DNA from: Hermetia illucens | Taxonomy: Eukaryota; Arthropoda; Insecta; Diptera; Stratiomyidae | Length of the DNA stretch: 64,000 bases | Direction of reading: 5' to 3' | NCBI RefSeq assembly: GCF_905115235.1 | Contig: NC_051849.1 | Location: forward strand, 196,109,786-196,173,785 | In this document: in pieces, positions 1 through 12,764 of the stretch | Layout: every line of letters begins with the position of its first letter | Numbering within the stretch: position 1 is the stretch's first letter | Notes under the pieces: generated by a model | Database searches by the model: none | Told to the model about the DNA's origin: nothing | The model's input: only the letters and a program-made list of their open reading frames with translations | Position numbers and translations under genes: made by a program

Positions 1-930
1 AAGTCACGTATGTTTGTGGATCGCTTTCCGCGCAAACTGGGTACTTCCAACAACTGTTTCGTATGACGGTGCTGACTCAATAATCCGCAGCTCGTGGTCA
101 TTGGTATCCTGATGTAAGCTATGAGAGCCGACGTATCGCCTGAATAAGGGCTCCATCCCTACTTGACTCTCCAAGTATGATTTATCGTACTTAGGAGAGA
201 CTTCGTGGGTCCGCTCAACTATTTCGTAGAAGGTTCCTTCTCCGACTCTGTAGGGATCTGAACATTTATGGGGCCTATATTTATAAATCTGCCTTGCAAA
301 CGCAGAGTGCATAACCTTTCGCTTATGTTTTCAAAGCTAATAGCAGCGGGTTTCATGTTTTGGCTGAGAGACCTACTCCGAGCACATGGTTTACTGAATG
401 GCCGCTACAATATATGTTACAGTGGTTTTTCTCCAGGAAACCAGTCCATGTCCAACGCATCTCTTGCAACGCTGTTACATTGGGGCAGGGTGTCGGCTAG
501 CTGCTCAACAGCATTCGGCCTATACAGGGGGCGCACATTCCATAGGAAGAAGCGCAAATCCTTATTCCGTTGCCGTTGCCAGGTTCGTCGTTTTAAATTT
601 CATCCTGTCAGCGGATCCGTGTATGGGTACGTAATATCGGTCTTCCGTGTAGGATTTCCCCAACTGCCAACCTGGAGGACCAGTTGGTATAATTTGTCCC
701 GTTCTTAGGCGCGTAAGGCTCGCCTTCATTCTTCTCCGTCTAGAAGTTTTCATTAACAAAGAACTCCAAGCGATCACCACGTGGAGCTGGAGATAGGGTT
801 TGGTAGTAGAGCTGTTGGTGTTGGTTCGCTGGCGTTTCCCAGGTTTTAAGTTCCATCGTAGGTACCAAGTCACGTTTCGCCGTAGGATCTATTCTATCCT
901 GGTATCGCTTCTACATCGAGATGCTGACTG
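1..930 (-). mobile_element. RTE-1 LINE, 5' part (running off the window's left edge)
   Basis: This minus-strand fragment matches the 5' third of the nearly complete RTE-1 copy at 51867-54958. It reads the C-terminal half of the AP-type endonuclease (frame 312 to 4, with RRYVGSHSLH and VGSTQFARKA). Further up it reads the N-terminus, with a likely start Met at about 729 (MKASLTRLRTG), and then 5' UTR to about 930. The same upstream sequence occurs at 46600-46825 and, in part, at 48765-48905, which is why I set the element's 5' region here. The frame is broken between the two endonuclease parts, so this is a decayed copy. The RT half would lie left of position 1. The RTE-1 relationship is solid; the exact 5' end is uncertain. 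Confidence 0.8.
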
Positions 931-1279
931 AAAAGTATTCAACTGTGAGAGAGAAGGATCGCTAGCTAGACACCAGTTCTTAGCCCTAAAGGTCCCATTG
1001 CCGGGTAGTATACTATATCAAAGACCTCATCTCAATCGTGGCAAACCTCCGAAATGGGAAATTGTACTGCCCCTGTTACACCGGTAGATTTATGTTTGCA
1101 ATAAAATCATAGAAAAACTAAATTCGTTCATTGATTTCCGAACTATCCATAGCATATGCCTTACACTGGCGTCGCAGCTTATCAGTAGTTTGTTCTTCTT
1201 TACTGTGATGGTAGACGTCAAATATTATAGTCCTTCTTGTAGAGGTGATCGGTCGTGGGCCATGTTATCCATAAGGGGT
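931..1279. other. No supported feature
   Basis: Nothing recognisable in either strand. It lies between the RTE-1 5' end and the R1 fragment and could hold decayed R1 5' sequence. Confidence 0.4.
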
Positions 1280-2985
1280 TCGTCAGTAGCTAGGGTGGAA
1301 GCGGTCATAACAGCGAGTGTTGCCGCAACAATAATGGCAGAAGGTGAACCCAAGATGTAACTGGCAAGGAGGTAATATTGGCATGTGGAAATCAGGCCAC
1401 CTAGAGAATCTTGAAATTTCCGTGAGTTGGAAGCGGTAGACATCAAAAATAGCTGGCATCCACATATATAGGCCATTATCTTGATGGTGCGGCTCTAGGA
1501 AGGCAGCACAGAAGATGAGTCGCCTTACGAGATCATGCAAGAAGGATTTACGAATAACCTAAAGGGAGACCAAAGTTTGGAAAGAAATGGTGAGTGTATG
1601 CGATCTTTCTATGTTTTGAGGAATTTTTCGCTTAGGAGGGGAGACAGAGGAACAGCTTTTAGGATTGTTTTGAAGAAGATCAAAGAACGAACACCACAAT
1701 TTATCTGTCAGCATCTCCTTCCCGGTATAGTGAGGACACTATTCTCCCGCATAAAGGAGGATGCAAAAAGTATCTCCACCATAGCTCCGGTAAATGAGAA
1801 AGAACTTGAGGAGATTTGCCGAAGATAGAAACATATAGTTAGTAAGTTCCAGTTTCAGCGGGATTTCCATCGACGAAAATAGTAGTTTTGCTACCGAAGA
1901 TCAAGAAGCAACTGAGATAGGAAAGATGCTCGAAAGGGTCATCTACAATAGACTTCTCCCTATCATACAACGTATTTTTTTAAGTTTGTCGGAAATGCAT
2001 GTCCTCCAATAAATGCTGCGCCCTAACATTAGCTATCAAAAATGCGTTCAATTCAGCTAGCTAGAATAAATTATTCAGTGGATAAAACGAACGTACCTGA
2101 ATACTTGACTAAGCTACACAAAAGTTACCTTTCAGACACCTCGGCACAATATGAATAAAGGACTAAAACAGCATACCGTCACGGTAGGAGTACCACAGGG
2201 TTCAGTGTTGAGTCCCCTCCTATGAAACATTATGTGCAGTGAGGTGCTTCATCTTCCGGTGCTAAAGAAGGCCACGATAATCAGTTTTGCGGATGATCTA
2301 GTCGTGGTTGTCGTTATGTAACCTAAAGTTTAAAGCCAGTTATCAAATACCTGTAGTAACGATGGACGCCTGTGAGAAAGCGGCAAAATATAGCACGGAT
2401 CATGCCTAATATTGGAGGTCCAAGATATAGCCGGAGATTATTCATGGCCTGAATAATCCGTTCAACCCCATTGTACACATCAGCGCTTGGGCGGAAGCAC
2501 TAGCGTCTAAGAGCAACCGGAGGGGAAAGCATGACTTACCGCTTAGTGACGTTAAGGGTGTGCAACGCCTCCTATTGATCCCCATGCTCATTCTGGGAAG
2601 TTAGGTACGCTGCCAGTACGTGAAAAGGAAAATGAACCCGCCTAAAAAGGATACAGAATACCAAAGGATGGCAAGGTAAAAGTCACCAGAAAAGTAACAG
2701 CAACAGTGGGATGACTCGGAAAGGAGACGCTGGATCCACATATTGATCCCCCATATTGTGGAGTGGATTCAGCGAAGACACGACTAGGTAAACCTAACCT
2801 AACACAGTTCTTGTCAGCGTTTGGTGGTTACAGGAAGCATTGGTAACGATTCATGTTGTATGATTTTCCCTTTTACGCTATATGGAGTTGCACACGCGAG
2901 GACCTGAAACATGTCATATTTTACTGACCACGATGGCAGCGACCTGAGAGACTCTCTGAAAATCAGTTTGTACTCTCTATTTACA
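1280..2985 (+). mobile_element. R1-clade LINE fragment
   Basis: Decayed plus-strand ORF2. The stretch before the RT can be read at 1535-1828, ending in a form of the TEEELEEICRR motif that precedes the R1 finger domain. A piece reading LERVIYNRLLPII follows at about 1930, then a PQGSVLSPLL-like palm segment at about 2190. A degenerate FADDLVVVV catalytic box lies at about 2286. The R1 C-terminal part runs from about 2750 to 2970 and resembles HGEVNYHLTQFLSGHGG followed by the HVxFxCPRW zinc-knuckle end. The region between fingers and palm is shortened by internal deletion, and many stops are present. The left boundary is uncertain; weak similarity to the R1 linker begins near 1280. Confidence 0.7.
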
Positions 2986-2989
2986 ACAA

Positions 2990-4595
2990 TGATCGGTGAA
3001 TTATTATTTATTTATATTATTCTTAACCCAAACCGTTTTCTTTTGCCCTTAAACCTTAAAAACAGGTTGTTTGTTGGATCCTAACTGGTGACATTCACAT
3101 CCAAACTCCTTTTTTATAATTTCCACTTAAAATATTAACGAAAGTCGTGCCCAATTTTAACTTTTTATCTATTAAATCTTCTCCGAATTCAACGTCGATA
3201 CGAGGGTAATTTACACAATTAACCACAATTATCAAATTCACTTGTTACTCTTTCCCATTTTAAAAGTAATCAAACATCTAACGCCGGCAAATGTGTTTGG
3301 CCCCTTCAGTCCTAATTGCCACTCATTTTTGTGATGGAACGTGTGATGAAAAGGATGAGGGCGCGTACCGAATGATACACAATTATTCTTTCCGCTTGGC
3401 TAAGTTCCTGGCCCTTTTCATTCAATCAATAGACGTTCAACGCTCTGCCAGGACGAGAAGAAAGGAAAAATAAGTTTGATGAAGCCACAAGAGTTTGTAT
3501 GAAATATGTTAAGGGAATCATCCCACACGGTAACGTCTGCCTGCCCAAGTGAAGTCTCAATAAAAATTAAGCGGTTTTTCGTGTCACGTTTTATTACATC
3601 CATTTTTCTGTTAGTGTTTCTTTTTGCCATGTCTAAATTATACGAAGCAGACACGTGTCGGAAGTGTGTCAATTCTAGACTCCAGAAGAGTTATTTTTCA
3701 TGGATCTGAGCTTTTAGAGATAAACCTTTTTCGTTTCGACGTGGAAATATGATCAGGGAGAGAAGGGAGACCAAAGAGTGTTCAAGAGTCTTCCAGATTC
3801 TTTAAAATCTAGGCGAAAAACTTTAAACGGTCATTCAAAGGGCATTAGCAAAATTTGACATTATGGACATTATAGAAATTTTCACAACTTTAATTTGTGG
3901 ACGGATTCACCAACATCACCATAAATGGGTCCAGAACATCCTTCCTCTTAAAAAAGAAAGATAAATATACCCAAACATTAATTCCAGTCGAAACCATATT
4001 GTCCTTTTACAAATTGTCGACAATTATCTATGGACTCACGTAAAATGTGTTAGGATGGTGATGTTCAAAAAGTGACCACTGTCACTTTGTTTTACTTGAG
4101 TTTTCACCGTCTGCTCAGCATTGACTAATTCATTAGAATTAATAACGCACATCTTGTTGGGACAACAGGATAGAATTTTGTCAGGGTTATGAATGTTGAT
4201 GAGAAAGAGGACGCTTTCTACCTTCATACCAAATTTAATGCTGATTTATTTTTGGTTATGCTTGAATATATTCCATTGTGCTCTAATGCAGGAAGAATGT
4301 AAGGACTTGAGGTACCAAGAAATTATTTTCTTGCTTCGTACGTATATTCATTTGTGAGTATTTTTGAAAGGAATATGGCAATATTGAACAAAATTAATGC
4401 TGTCAGTCGAAATACAAAGTAACACCAAAGTACCAAAGCTTTTGCGTAGTCCATTTCAAATGAGAAAAAGGAGGAACTTTAAGGGTGGACGGTTTGGAAG
4501 CCACTGTCGACTTTTACATAGGTGCTTTGAAAGATGTACCTTTTTGCTAGCTAAATTTTGCAAAGCGACTAGCGATAATTTGTTCGTAATCCGTT
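2990..4595. other. AT-rich stretch without a supported gene
   Basis: Only short random frames; no domain, repeat boundary or splice-supported gene seen. Confidence 0.5.
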
Positions 4596-4599
4596 GCCT

Positions 4600-5756
4600 A
4601 TAGGAACAGAGGCGTTCAGCAACCCTACCTCTGCCCTAAAGCCCAGAAATGCCAATGGACCCTGACATTCCCATGCCTGCGCATAATCGAAAGGTGGACA
4701 TTTGGAACTTACTTGAGCATCAACCTTCCTTTGTGAGAATTATAACAACGTTCCTGCCCCATCCTTCCGTTGTCGCTCTTCACCAGCGTAGTCAGCGCGT
4801 ACCTCACAGGGGGGAATGCTTTCATCTCCTCAGCCAAAATATCAATAGGCACCATTCCCTCAACTAAGAAAGTTGCTTCGTTTGACGTTGTTCGGAATGC
4901 ATTAGAGACTCCTAACGATATACTGCCGATATCTTCCTCATATACGTCGTAACACTAAGTGCTAAGTACAGCAGAATAGATGAACATAGCCGGGTATGCA
5001 GGAGCCTCCTGGTTTAGGCGCTCCAATGTTCTGCATCATGTCAATTAGAGCACAAACTTTCCTTGCTTTCTGATTCGCGTTTCTTCAAGGTTAATTGATG
5101 ATCCAACATAACACCGAGATATTTGATGAACGGCTTGAACTCTATCCCATACTGCCCCACGAAATCTTAGGACTTCTCTCAACTTATCACTGTTCACTGG
5201 TACAGCCATATCAGCCATTTCTTGATAAGCTTGACCGATGTCTCACACGTCCGGACAACATCCTCAAGATGTTTATCTATTATCACTATCGCAGGAGTTT
5301 GATATGTAACACATAGCCTTCCAGAATAATGAGCCCAGCACCGATTCTTGAGGTACTCCGCCGGTTACCAACTGTTCAACTACACCAGAGTGAGTATCCT
5401 CAAGGAAATTTGTATCCACGAAATAGTCGCTGATGAGTAGCTGCATATACATGAGCATAATCAGTTGGCTTAGGGCTATCTTATAATATGCTGCCGTTGT
5501 GCTTAGTTGAAAGCATTCCTCTCATCGAGGGTGATAGGAGCCATCCAGACACGATTAGCTCAGACTTTTCTTCCGCGCGTGTAGTGTTCACTAATTCGTC
5601 TCTCCTCAACGCATTGCTCACGAAGCCAATATCTACACATTACCTGATATTGCGATTATTTCTTCTAATAGGTGTAATCCTGCCGTCCAAATTGCACACT
5701 TGCCACTTTCGTCGGTGGCCCATATCACGTTATATTTTCCTCCGTACAGTTCGCCT
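4600..5756 (-). mobile_element. R1-clade LINE fragment, interrupted by an RTE-1 copy
   Basis: Read on the minus strand, three blocks appear in ORF2 order. An endonuclease N-terminal block (5480-5756) contains YGGKYNVIWATDESGKCAIW. A palm block (5273-5458) reads GGVPQESVLGSLFW. A C-terminal block down to about 4600 includes ISAVYR. The pieces between them are deleted. The endonuclease reading frame continues beyond the RTE-1 insertion at 5757-6539, because sequence right of the target duplication (from 6549) carries on the same R1 text. This is an older R1 copy into which RTE-1 jumped. Confidence 0.7.
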
Positions 5757-6548
5757 TCACCCAGATCGAGCAGGCGGCCCGAGATCTTGGGCTGCACATC
5801 AATGAAGGCAAGACAAAAAATATGGTGGCAACGTCAGCACCGAAGACGAATCAACCAACACATCAAACACGAAGAAGAATAAGGATAGGAGAATACAACT
5901 TTGAGACTGTTGACAATTTCTCCTATCTAGGGTCGAAAATCACAACCGATAACAGCTACGATAATAAAATCCGCGCACGGTTGTTGTCAGTCAACAGAGC
6001 CTATTTCAGCTTACAAAGATTGTTCCGCTCGAAACGTCTCACCATAGGGTCAAAGCTCTTACTGTACAAGACTATGATCTTGCCAGTCCTCATGTATTCC
6101 TCGGAAACTTGGGTTCTTAGCAAGAAAAATTGCGAACTCTTGGCCGCGTTCGAGAGAAGAATCCTTCGAAGAATGTTTGGCCCCCTACATGAGAATGGAC
6201 GATTCCGTAGCCTACACAATGACGAAATCTATGAGCGATACCATGACCGTCCGGTTGTGGATAGAATCCGGCTCAATAGGTTACAGTGGGCGAGTCACTT
6301 AATCCGTATGGATGAGGATGATCCCACCCGGAAAGTCTATAAGGGCAATATCTATGGTAGAAAAAGAAGACGAGGCAGACCCTGCTTAAGATGGAGCGAT
6401 GGCGTAGGTCAGGGCGCCAGACAGCTTTTAGGGATATCGAATTAGTGGACCTCGGCGCAAAACCGGGATGTCTGGAATTCCTTATTACGGCAGGGCTAGA
6501 CCGGATACCGGCTGTTGCGCCGTTGATGATGATGATGATAGTTCGCCT
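5748..6548 (+). mobile_element. RTE-1 LINE, 5'-truncated insertion with 9-bp target duplication
   Basis: A 783-bp RTE-1 3' end (5757-6539) lies between two copies of AGTTCGCCT, at 5748-5756 and 6540-6548. The body encodes the region after the YADD box. It includes NFETVDNFSYLGSK, the ILPVLMYSSETWVLSKKNCE segment and the C-terminal GRKRRRGRPCLRWSDGVGQ. It ends in GTTGCGCCGTTGATGATGATGAT. The 207-codon frame 5822-6445 is open over nearly the whole domain. It shifts frame just before the C-terminal tail seen in other copies (ARQLLGISNWWTSA), whose remainder follows in another frame. The 5' truncation and microsatellite tail are typical of target-primed reverse transcription. Host sequence on both sides is an R1 element. 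Confidence 0.92.
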
Positions 6549-6589
6549 ATAATCGTCCACATTGAGTTTTAGGGCTGACTGGAGGAGGA

Positions 6590-7400
6590 TCAGTCCTCCT
6601 TCCTTTCCTGTGGATAATAATGTGTGACGGAATTTTAAAGTTGCAACTCTCCAAAGGAGTGTCAACCATTGGCTTCGCAGACGAGATCGGAATAGCTATC
6701 GTGGCACCAAATATTGTTGAGATCGAGGTACTTACAAACGAGGCAATTTTTCAAATCAAATCTTGGCTAAAGCTCGTCAGACGCTCGCAAAGCATAAAAC
6801 CGAAGTAGTTTTGATCACGAAGCGAAGAAAGCAAACGTCGATAAAGATCAGCATTGCGAACATTGTGCGCTTACCGTACAACATCAGACGGAACAGCCTG
6901 TGTGATAGGCAAGCATGGTCCACATCGACATCTTAGCGAACGAGATTTGACACCTATATGTTCCATCATATGCAATCGGCGATTCTTATATGTATCGTCG
7001 GCAAGTAGCGCGAAGTGAATCTATCTTGGAATGGCAATAAAGATAGGATGATTCACCTAAAAGACACTGGACACACAGGATTATTCCAGATTTCTCAAAA
7101 TGGATCAAACAAATGCAGTTAGTTATGAGCTAATTCAATTCCTAAGCGGTACCCTCCGTGTTACCGTGAATGCCTTTATCGCTTCGGGCGTAACCACTCA
7201 CCGTATTGCCCGACATAACTTATAATTCCGGAGGATGCGTAGCGTGTTGTTTTCGCCACTCACAGAGCGGAGGCGGAAATTGATGGCCGGGCAGGTTTGA
7301 TACCCAAGAAAGTCGCAAATTACGACATGAGGCACAGTCCGTAATTGATTCTGCCCCGCGACGTAATACCATAATTGCAGTCCCGCGAGGTAAGCGCAGG
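6590..7400 (+). mobile_element. R1-clade LINE fragment
   Basis: The plus strand reads MCDGILKLQL, then STIGFADEIGIAIVA, an altered form of the R1 FADDIAVVVVA catalytic box (second Asp now Glu). NEAIFQIKSWL and a VLITKRRKQT-like segment follow at about 6810. The C-terminal part resumes at about 7050 (RMIHLKDTGHTGLFQ) and ends with a CYRECLYRFGR..SPYCP zinc-knuckle-like stretch at about 7170-7300. Stops and frame changes are frequent, so it is an old fragment. The ends are approximate. Confidence 0.7.
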
Positions 7401-7479
7401 TGGTTTTAGTGAGCAAAAGTCCCACATAACCGTATGACAGGAGCCAGCGGTAGGTTTTCAGCCTTTCCACTTTTCAACG

Positions 7480-8084
7480 CATAAAAAAATATACCCTACC
7501 TTCGCTTATGGATGAGTGGCCTGGAGTCCACATAATGACGGACCGCACTAGCTTTGAAGAGTTACATATTCCTTTCGTCTAGTGCACAGACTACTCTCTT
7601 TGGAAGAAAGCCCAATTTTTCAAAAAGTGTTTGCTAACGGTTTCGCTCGCCAGACCAGAGGCAAACTCATCGGATGCTGCCCCACCTCAGCTTCCGGTAG
7701 CAGTCACGCTGTTCCAGCAGATAGCGTGTGATGAGTTTGTCTTCGCCCTAGTAAATGAAATATAAAGGCGAACACAAACACATATTGAAACATATTGAAA
7801 CTCCATTGAAAAGATGTTCGGTCAACACCAGCTTATTTCCCTCGTTGATAGCCAGTCTCGGAAATGTGAGGGGTCATCGGAACACTTGAATCCCTTACTT
7901 CATGTCATTTAACAAAATTTTATGTTTTCTTAAGCCGATGCCTGGATGTACACCGGCACTTGAAAAACGAACAAACGTCGGTGTATAGCAAGTACTTACC
8001 GTAATACCACACCAAGTAAATGTGGAAACCAAAACAAGAAAATAACCGGTAGCGTGGAGCTGTAAATATCCAGATCTAAGTCCC
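7480..8084. other. No supported feature
   Basis: Possible decayed coding-like text near 7640-7740, but no family recognised. Confidence 0.35.
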
Positions 8085-8295
8085 ATCATCGAGAGGGAAG
8101 ATGCACGACAGATCGCATCAACAGTCGATGCTTCTCCTGGCTCAGATACTGTTAAGGGTAGCCTTTGGGGTTCCCGCTCTTGACTTCTTCAGGCCATTAC
8201 AGCATCCTTTTATAAAATGGGTTTCGCGGCTTAAAGAGAAGAAGAGGAAGTGGGATTCCTCAGACCAAAGATTTGTCTCCGATTCATTTCACTAA
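8085..8295 (-). repeat. Interspersed repeat B, partial copy
   Basis: The reverse complement aligns by eye with 48235-48330, and the plus strand aligns with 11390-11490. Shared landmarks are a GACTTCTTCAGGCC / GACATCCTCAGGCT block and, further right, a purine-rich run ending in CCTCAGACCAAAG. No coding capacity is visible. The class is unknown. Confidence 0.55.
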
Positions 8296-8299
8296 TAAA

Positions 8300-11200
8300 A
8301 AGAAAAAAATAAAAACATGCGAAAATCCAAGGAATAAAATTAAAAAAAATTAGAAAATAAAATAGGAAAAATCTCAGGATATACTCCAAGGGGTAAGAAT
8401 GAGACTGAATGCTGACGAATTAAGAACAGGCGGTGGGATGATATGCCGGTTCCTTTTTTTAAAGCCTCAAAGCGCGAGAGATGGACATGGGCTTACCTAC
8501 CAGCAGCGTGATGAAGGAAACCTATCCCAAATCACACCCTTTTTACACAAATACACTTACGAATGTGTCAGGCAGCAGTCTTGAAACTGTCTTCCTTTAA
8601 TCAATCAAACCCCGCTCTACACCTTCAACGAATTCCCTCCTAGTACATTTCACTAAGATACTATTCTGTTTCACTAGATTTCGGGTATTTAATTACAAAA
8701 AAATAACAAAAATATTCCTGACCTTGATTCCTTTCTTCTTTTCCTGCATTGCATCCTCAACTCGACTCCTCTCAAGACTAACCGACCGCTTCAATCTTCC
8801 CAAATTCTCTCCTCCCGAGTCTGAAATTTTGGTTTCTCTACAAATCATTCAGAAGTTTCGCAGACAGAGCCAGTGTCTAGGCCTTCCTACCTTGACACCA
8901 CCGCAAACGGCGACGAATATATGATCAAAATGACATTTTTATAAGCTTAAACTGATAATTGTCAGCCGGCGAAACTGCTCATAAAGAAAACTAAATTAAT
9001 TGCAACCAATTCGCATTAAGGATGCAACGTCATCCGATCTAATGCCGAACTTACTCGTATTACACTTTAGCCAGGAACAAACGCTAGTAATGCATTTATT
9101 AATATGCAGCACGAGCAGACCTATGTCGAAGCAACAACGAAAAGGTTAACCATCATTTTCCAAGTTCTTGGAAGATTGATGTAATAAAATTTGGCAAAAA
9201 AATTTAAATGGATTTGGTGTTAAACCGTGAAAAGGAAAAACGCTGCATATTAGTAAATGAGTTTTCTCATTAACTTGACACCGGACCATGCAAACGAAAT
9301 TTCGCACAGACTGGGCAACTGCGAACACTACAGTTTGTCAAGTCCTGCAGCACAAAATTGATGTAGCTTAAGGGAAAGAAATAGTCTTCATATTATCCCT
9401 GGAGTCCTATCATCATATCTCTCTAAATTCTACCATTGGCGCTGTCATTTGTAATAGGAAAAGCCTTATTTTGAAGGAAGCGAGCTAAGCCTCCAGATAT
9501 GCCTTTTCTTGTTCAAAAACCATTTGAATAGTTGAAAATCATTATCAAACAATCTGTTCCTATCCGAAGTATCTTGTACCACTTTACATTTTGCGCGATT
9601 GATGACGAATTCGTGGCCCTTAATTATATACATGGGAAACACACAGTTAATTGATACTCGTATATTGAAATTAAGCTAATAAAATCTATAATGGGTATTC
9701 CGAGAAGTTTACTCTGCTTACGGGTGTATGCCTGCTTATGGGTTTCTAATCGAGTTAGAACTTCTCGTATACAGTCACCATTATTTGTTGGCCTTGAAAA
9801 ATAATGTGGTATACCTTCTATGCTAATTTAACTAGTTTCCATAATCAGCTACTTATTTTCTGTTAAATTATCGCGCCTCTCATCAACCCCTTCCCATTTT
9901 ACCATCACCAAATTTTAAGCACCGAAATAACAAAACAAGAACGTAATTCCTACTTTTTTGATAAGCTGACGAAGTTTGAGTTATTGATAGCAATTCTTCA
10001 AATCCCCTCTTAATTGTTTCAAGAAAGGTTTTAACTTAATATTTGTAGTTCTGATGTATTGTATTTATAATAATTTCAAATTATTGGAAACAACAAAAGC
10101 ATAGATTTAAACACGTATATACATACACCAAATTAATAAACAAAATCCTAACAAAATCAATCTAACAATCAGATAAAACAATCAGGACGCCTCCCCTCAT
10201 ACACCAAGGATCAAACAGATTCTCTTTATAGTTCAATTTTCCATCTTCTCCCACAGATACGGAGCGTAGTCCCCACAAGTATTGTTCTTTACATTTTCAC
10301 TTATCGTTTCTCACACCCCCATGAACAATATGTTGCCGTAATAATACGCCACTTTAGTATTTACCATGCTGGCGGCAACGATATGTTGCCAGGAATGCCG
10401 CAAACAATGTTAATTAAGGATTACAAGTAATACATGAAGTTCACACTCGTTATTTCCAGTTGACTGATTCCTTCACGTCGCTTAGAGGGTGAAACCACTG
10501 GGGGAGTGTCTCTGAAGGAGGGAGAAAAACAGTGGAAGAGTGGGCGCCAATGATGAAGTCTAGTTTTCTTGAAGATATTTTGAGGTGAGGTGAAGTAAAA
10601 TATGTTTAACTTCCAAATCCTAAGAACAATTTTAAACTATTTTATCAATTTATTGAGAAGATGCAATTTATTATTGAATTTAATTAATAAATGAAAAGAA
10701 TTTGCAACAGTATCTTAAATTATGGGAATATATTATTTTATTGCTCGGAAACGACTTGGAAACCAATTAGCCTTCCAATCTACTTCAAATGTAAAATCAG
10801 GAATAGTATCATCTATGTTAGCAGGAAGTACATATCTTAATTTCTCCAAAACGATACACTAAAACACCACTGTACATTGCTATGCAGATACTCGTTTTAC
10901 CACACTTGAAAAGATCCTGAGAAGGGTCGGAATCTTAAAATTAGATCGATTTTTTTTCTTTAAATTTTCAAAGATTCTCAAGTAGGTTTGAATAGGAAAA
11001 TGAGTGCAAAATCTGAAAAATAACCTAACATTTTTACTGTTCTTCTTCTAGAGAACTACAATCCGTCGTCAATCCTTTGCCCACAGAAATCTTCGTCTCC
11101 ATTCTTCTCGACCGGGTGTGGGCGTCCTCTAATTTCCGAAACCAAGCAGGCTGTCACTTGCGTTACCCACTGAATCCTTTGCCTTTTAGTAATCCATAGC

Positions 11201-11334
11201 CTTCCTACTGGAGTTTTCAAATCTTAATATGGGTTGCGCTGTTTCGTCGCGACAATAGGTAGCCTTATATTGGCTGATCCTTCATGTGCGACTTCACTGC
11301 TTGTATATTCATGGAATGACCATTACCATTGAAA
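8300..11334. other. AT-rich stretch without a supported gene
   Basis: Three kilobases of AT-rich sequence. I see only short frames with no recognisable domain and no repeat that I can match elsewhere in the window. A G+C-richer patch at 11050-11230 is unexplained. Confidence 0.45.
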
Positions 11335-11965
11335 AAACGACTCGACCGAGCGCGTAGAACCGTATGCCTCCGGAAAATCCACGACGGATCACAGGCTCGA
11401 TCCTTGCTTCTCCTACCTCATATGGTTATTGAGGCGCGGCCCCTGTGGTTCTCTCCCATCCTTGACATCCTCAGGCTATTACTTTTAGGATGTACCTATG
11501 TGGAACTCATCATTTCCTGGATTCAGGCCTAATTTCTTATTTACAGATTTTCTAAATCAGTGGAAGATAACCTATTCCGGCTCACAACTTCATTTGGTGG
11601 TGTCGGACAGAGAATCGATAGATTCTCAACATTGTTGCCGGCTAGACCCCACGAGCGGCGCCATTTGTAATGTACCAGAGGGAAGCAGGATGATCAAATG
11701 ACCATCCTGAGAGGCTGAAAGCGACCTAGACGGAAGAGCTATCCCAGAAACCTAAAAAGTTGGCGAAATTGACCGTAAAGGTCCACCCGAAAATACTGAA
11801 GCTTCATCAAAGTCCTTGGTTGGCACGTTCTTGCACGTCTCTGTGCTAACCAGGCTCCTAAATGTGGGGGGGGGGGGGGGTCTTTTGAGCACTTTGATGG
11901 AGCGGGCGGACCTTCACGATCAATTTCGTCAACTTTTTAGGTTTCTGGGATAGCTCTTTCCTATG
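11335..11965. repeat. Interspersed repeat B with a ~58-bp fold-back
   Basis: The left part (11335-11490) is the reverse complement of 48290-48430. The right part is a fold-back. The arm at 11731-11790 (GGAAGAGCTATCCCAGAAAC onward) is nearly the exact reverse complement of 11904-11962. A 16-bp G-run lies in the loop at about 11865. The same arm occurs once, in one orientation, at 48640-48715 and in degraded form at 20245-20320. This looks like a non-autonomous element with inverted ends, or an inverted junction of two copies. No protein-coding part is visible. Confidence 0.65.
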
Positions 11966-12289
11966 GCAATATCAGACGGACCTTCTAAAATCCATCGTTG
12001 GAGCTTATGTCTTGGGCTATTCCAAATTACTGATGGACCTACGAATTCTGAAGAAATTGTCGAATGTCAGCATTCACAGTAAGTCACCCTTCGAAAATAA
12101 AACAGAAAGAAATATCACCACGTTTCATATTCAAGCAGAAAAATGGGCCCTCCCAGCAACCACGTATAACTCAATGTCAAGCACACCCTTCTTTCCACAA
12201 CTGCCTTGGCTAGCGCATATCATCGGATAAAGCTACGAGAAAGATTAACATTGAATTAGGCCTATATTAGACAAAGATGATTTTCGCGA

Positions 12290-12760
12290 GCAATTAAACG
12301 CAGTTCACAGTAGGTTTCCTAAGGGTTTCCGCTACGGATCCTACTGCATTCACTTCATCAATACCCTACGACTCATTTTGGAACAGTGGGTGCAGTTTAG
12401 ATCCTCGCTGCACCTGCTTTTCATTGATTTCAAGGAAGCTTACGGTGCATCTCGAGTGATCTACGCAGGAGGGGCATATCGGAGAAACTAATAGCTGTTA
12501 TCAGAGAGACATATGATGATAAAAATGTCACGGCTGCAACAATATAAAGTCTCACAGGGATTTGGGGTCCAAAGTGAGTCCGCCAAGGTTGCACCTTTTC
12601 ACCGATATTATTTTAATCAATTTCTATCACGTCCGGAGGACGCGGAATAATTCATTGGTCTATGACATCTTGCCTCAAATACCTCGACTACGCTAAAGAC
12701 ATCTATTTTCTCTCTCATTGTGGTGCTTCCTCTTATTATTCATGCTGCCAATAAACTTCT
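12290..12760 (+). mobile_element. LINE-3 RT fragment
   Basis: The plus strand reads text close to GFRxGSxCIHxINTLRLILEQ, then LHLLFIDFKEAYG at about 12410 (the first RT catalytic Asp in F-I-D-F). RRGISEKLIAVIRETYDD follows at about 12470-12520, and a degenerate YLDYAKDI box near 12690. It is the same family as 29740-32195. Frame breaks are common. I cannot assign the clade safely; it is an APE-type LINE, not R1. Confidence 0.65.
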
Positions 12761-12764
12761 AGAT

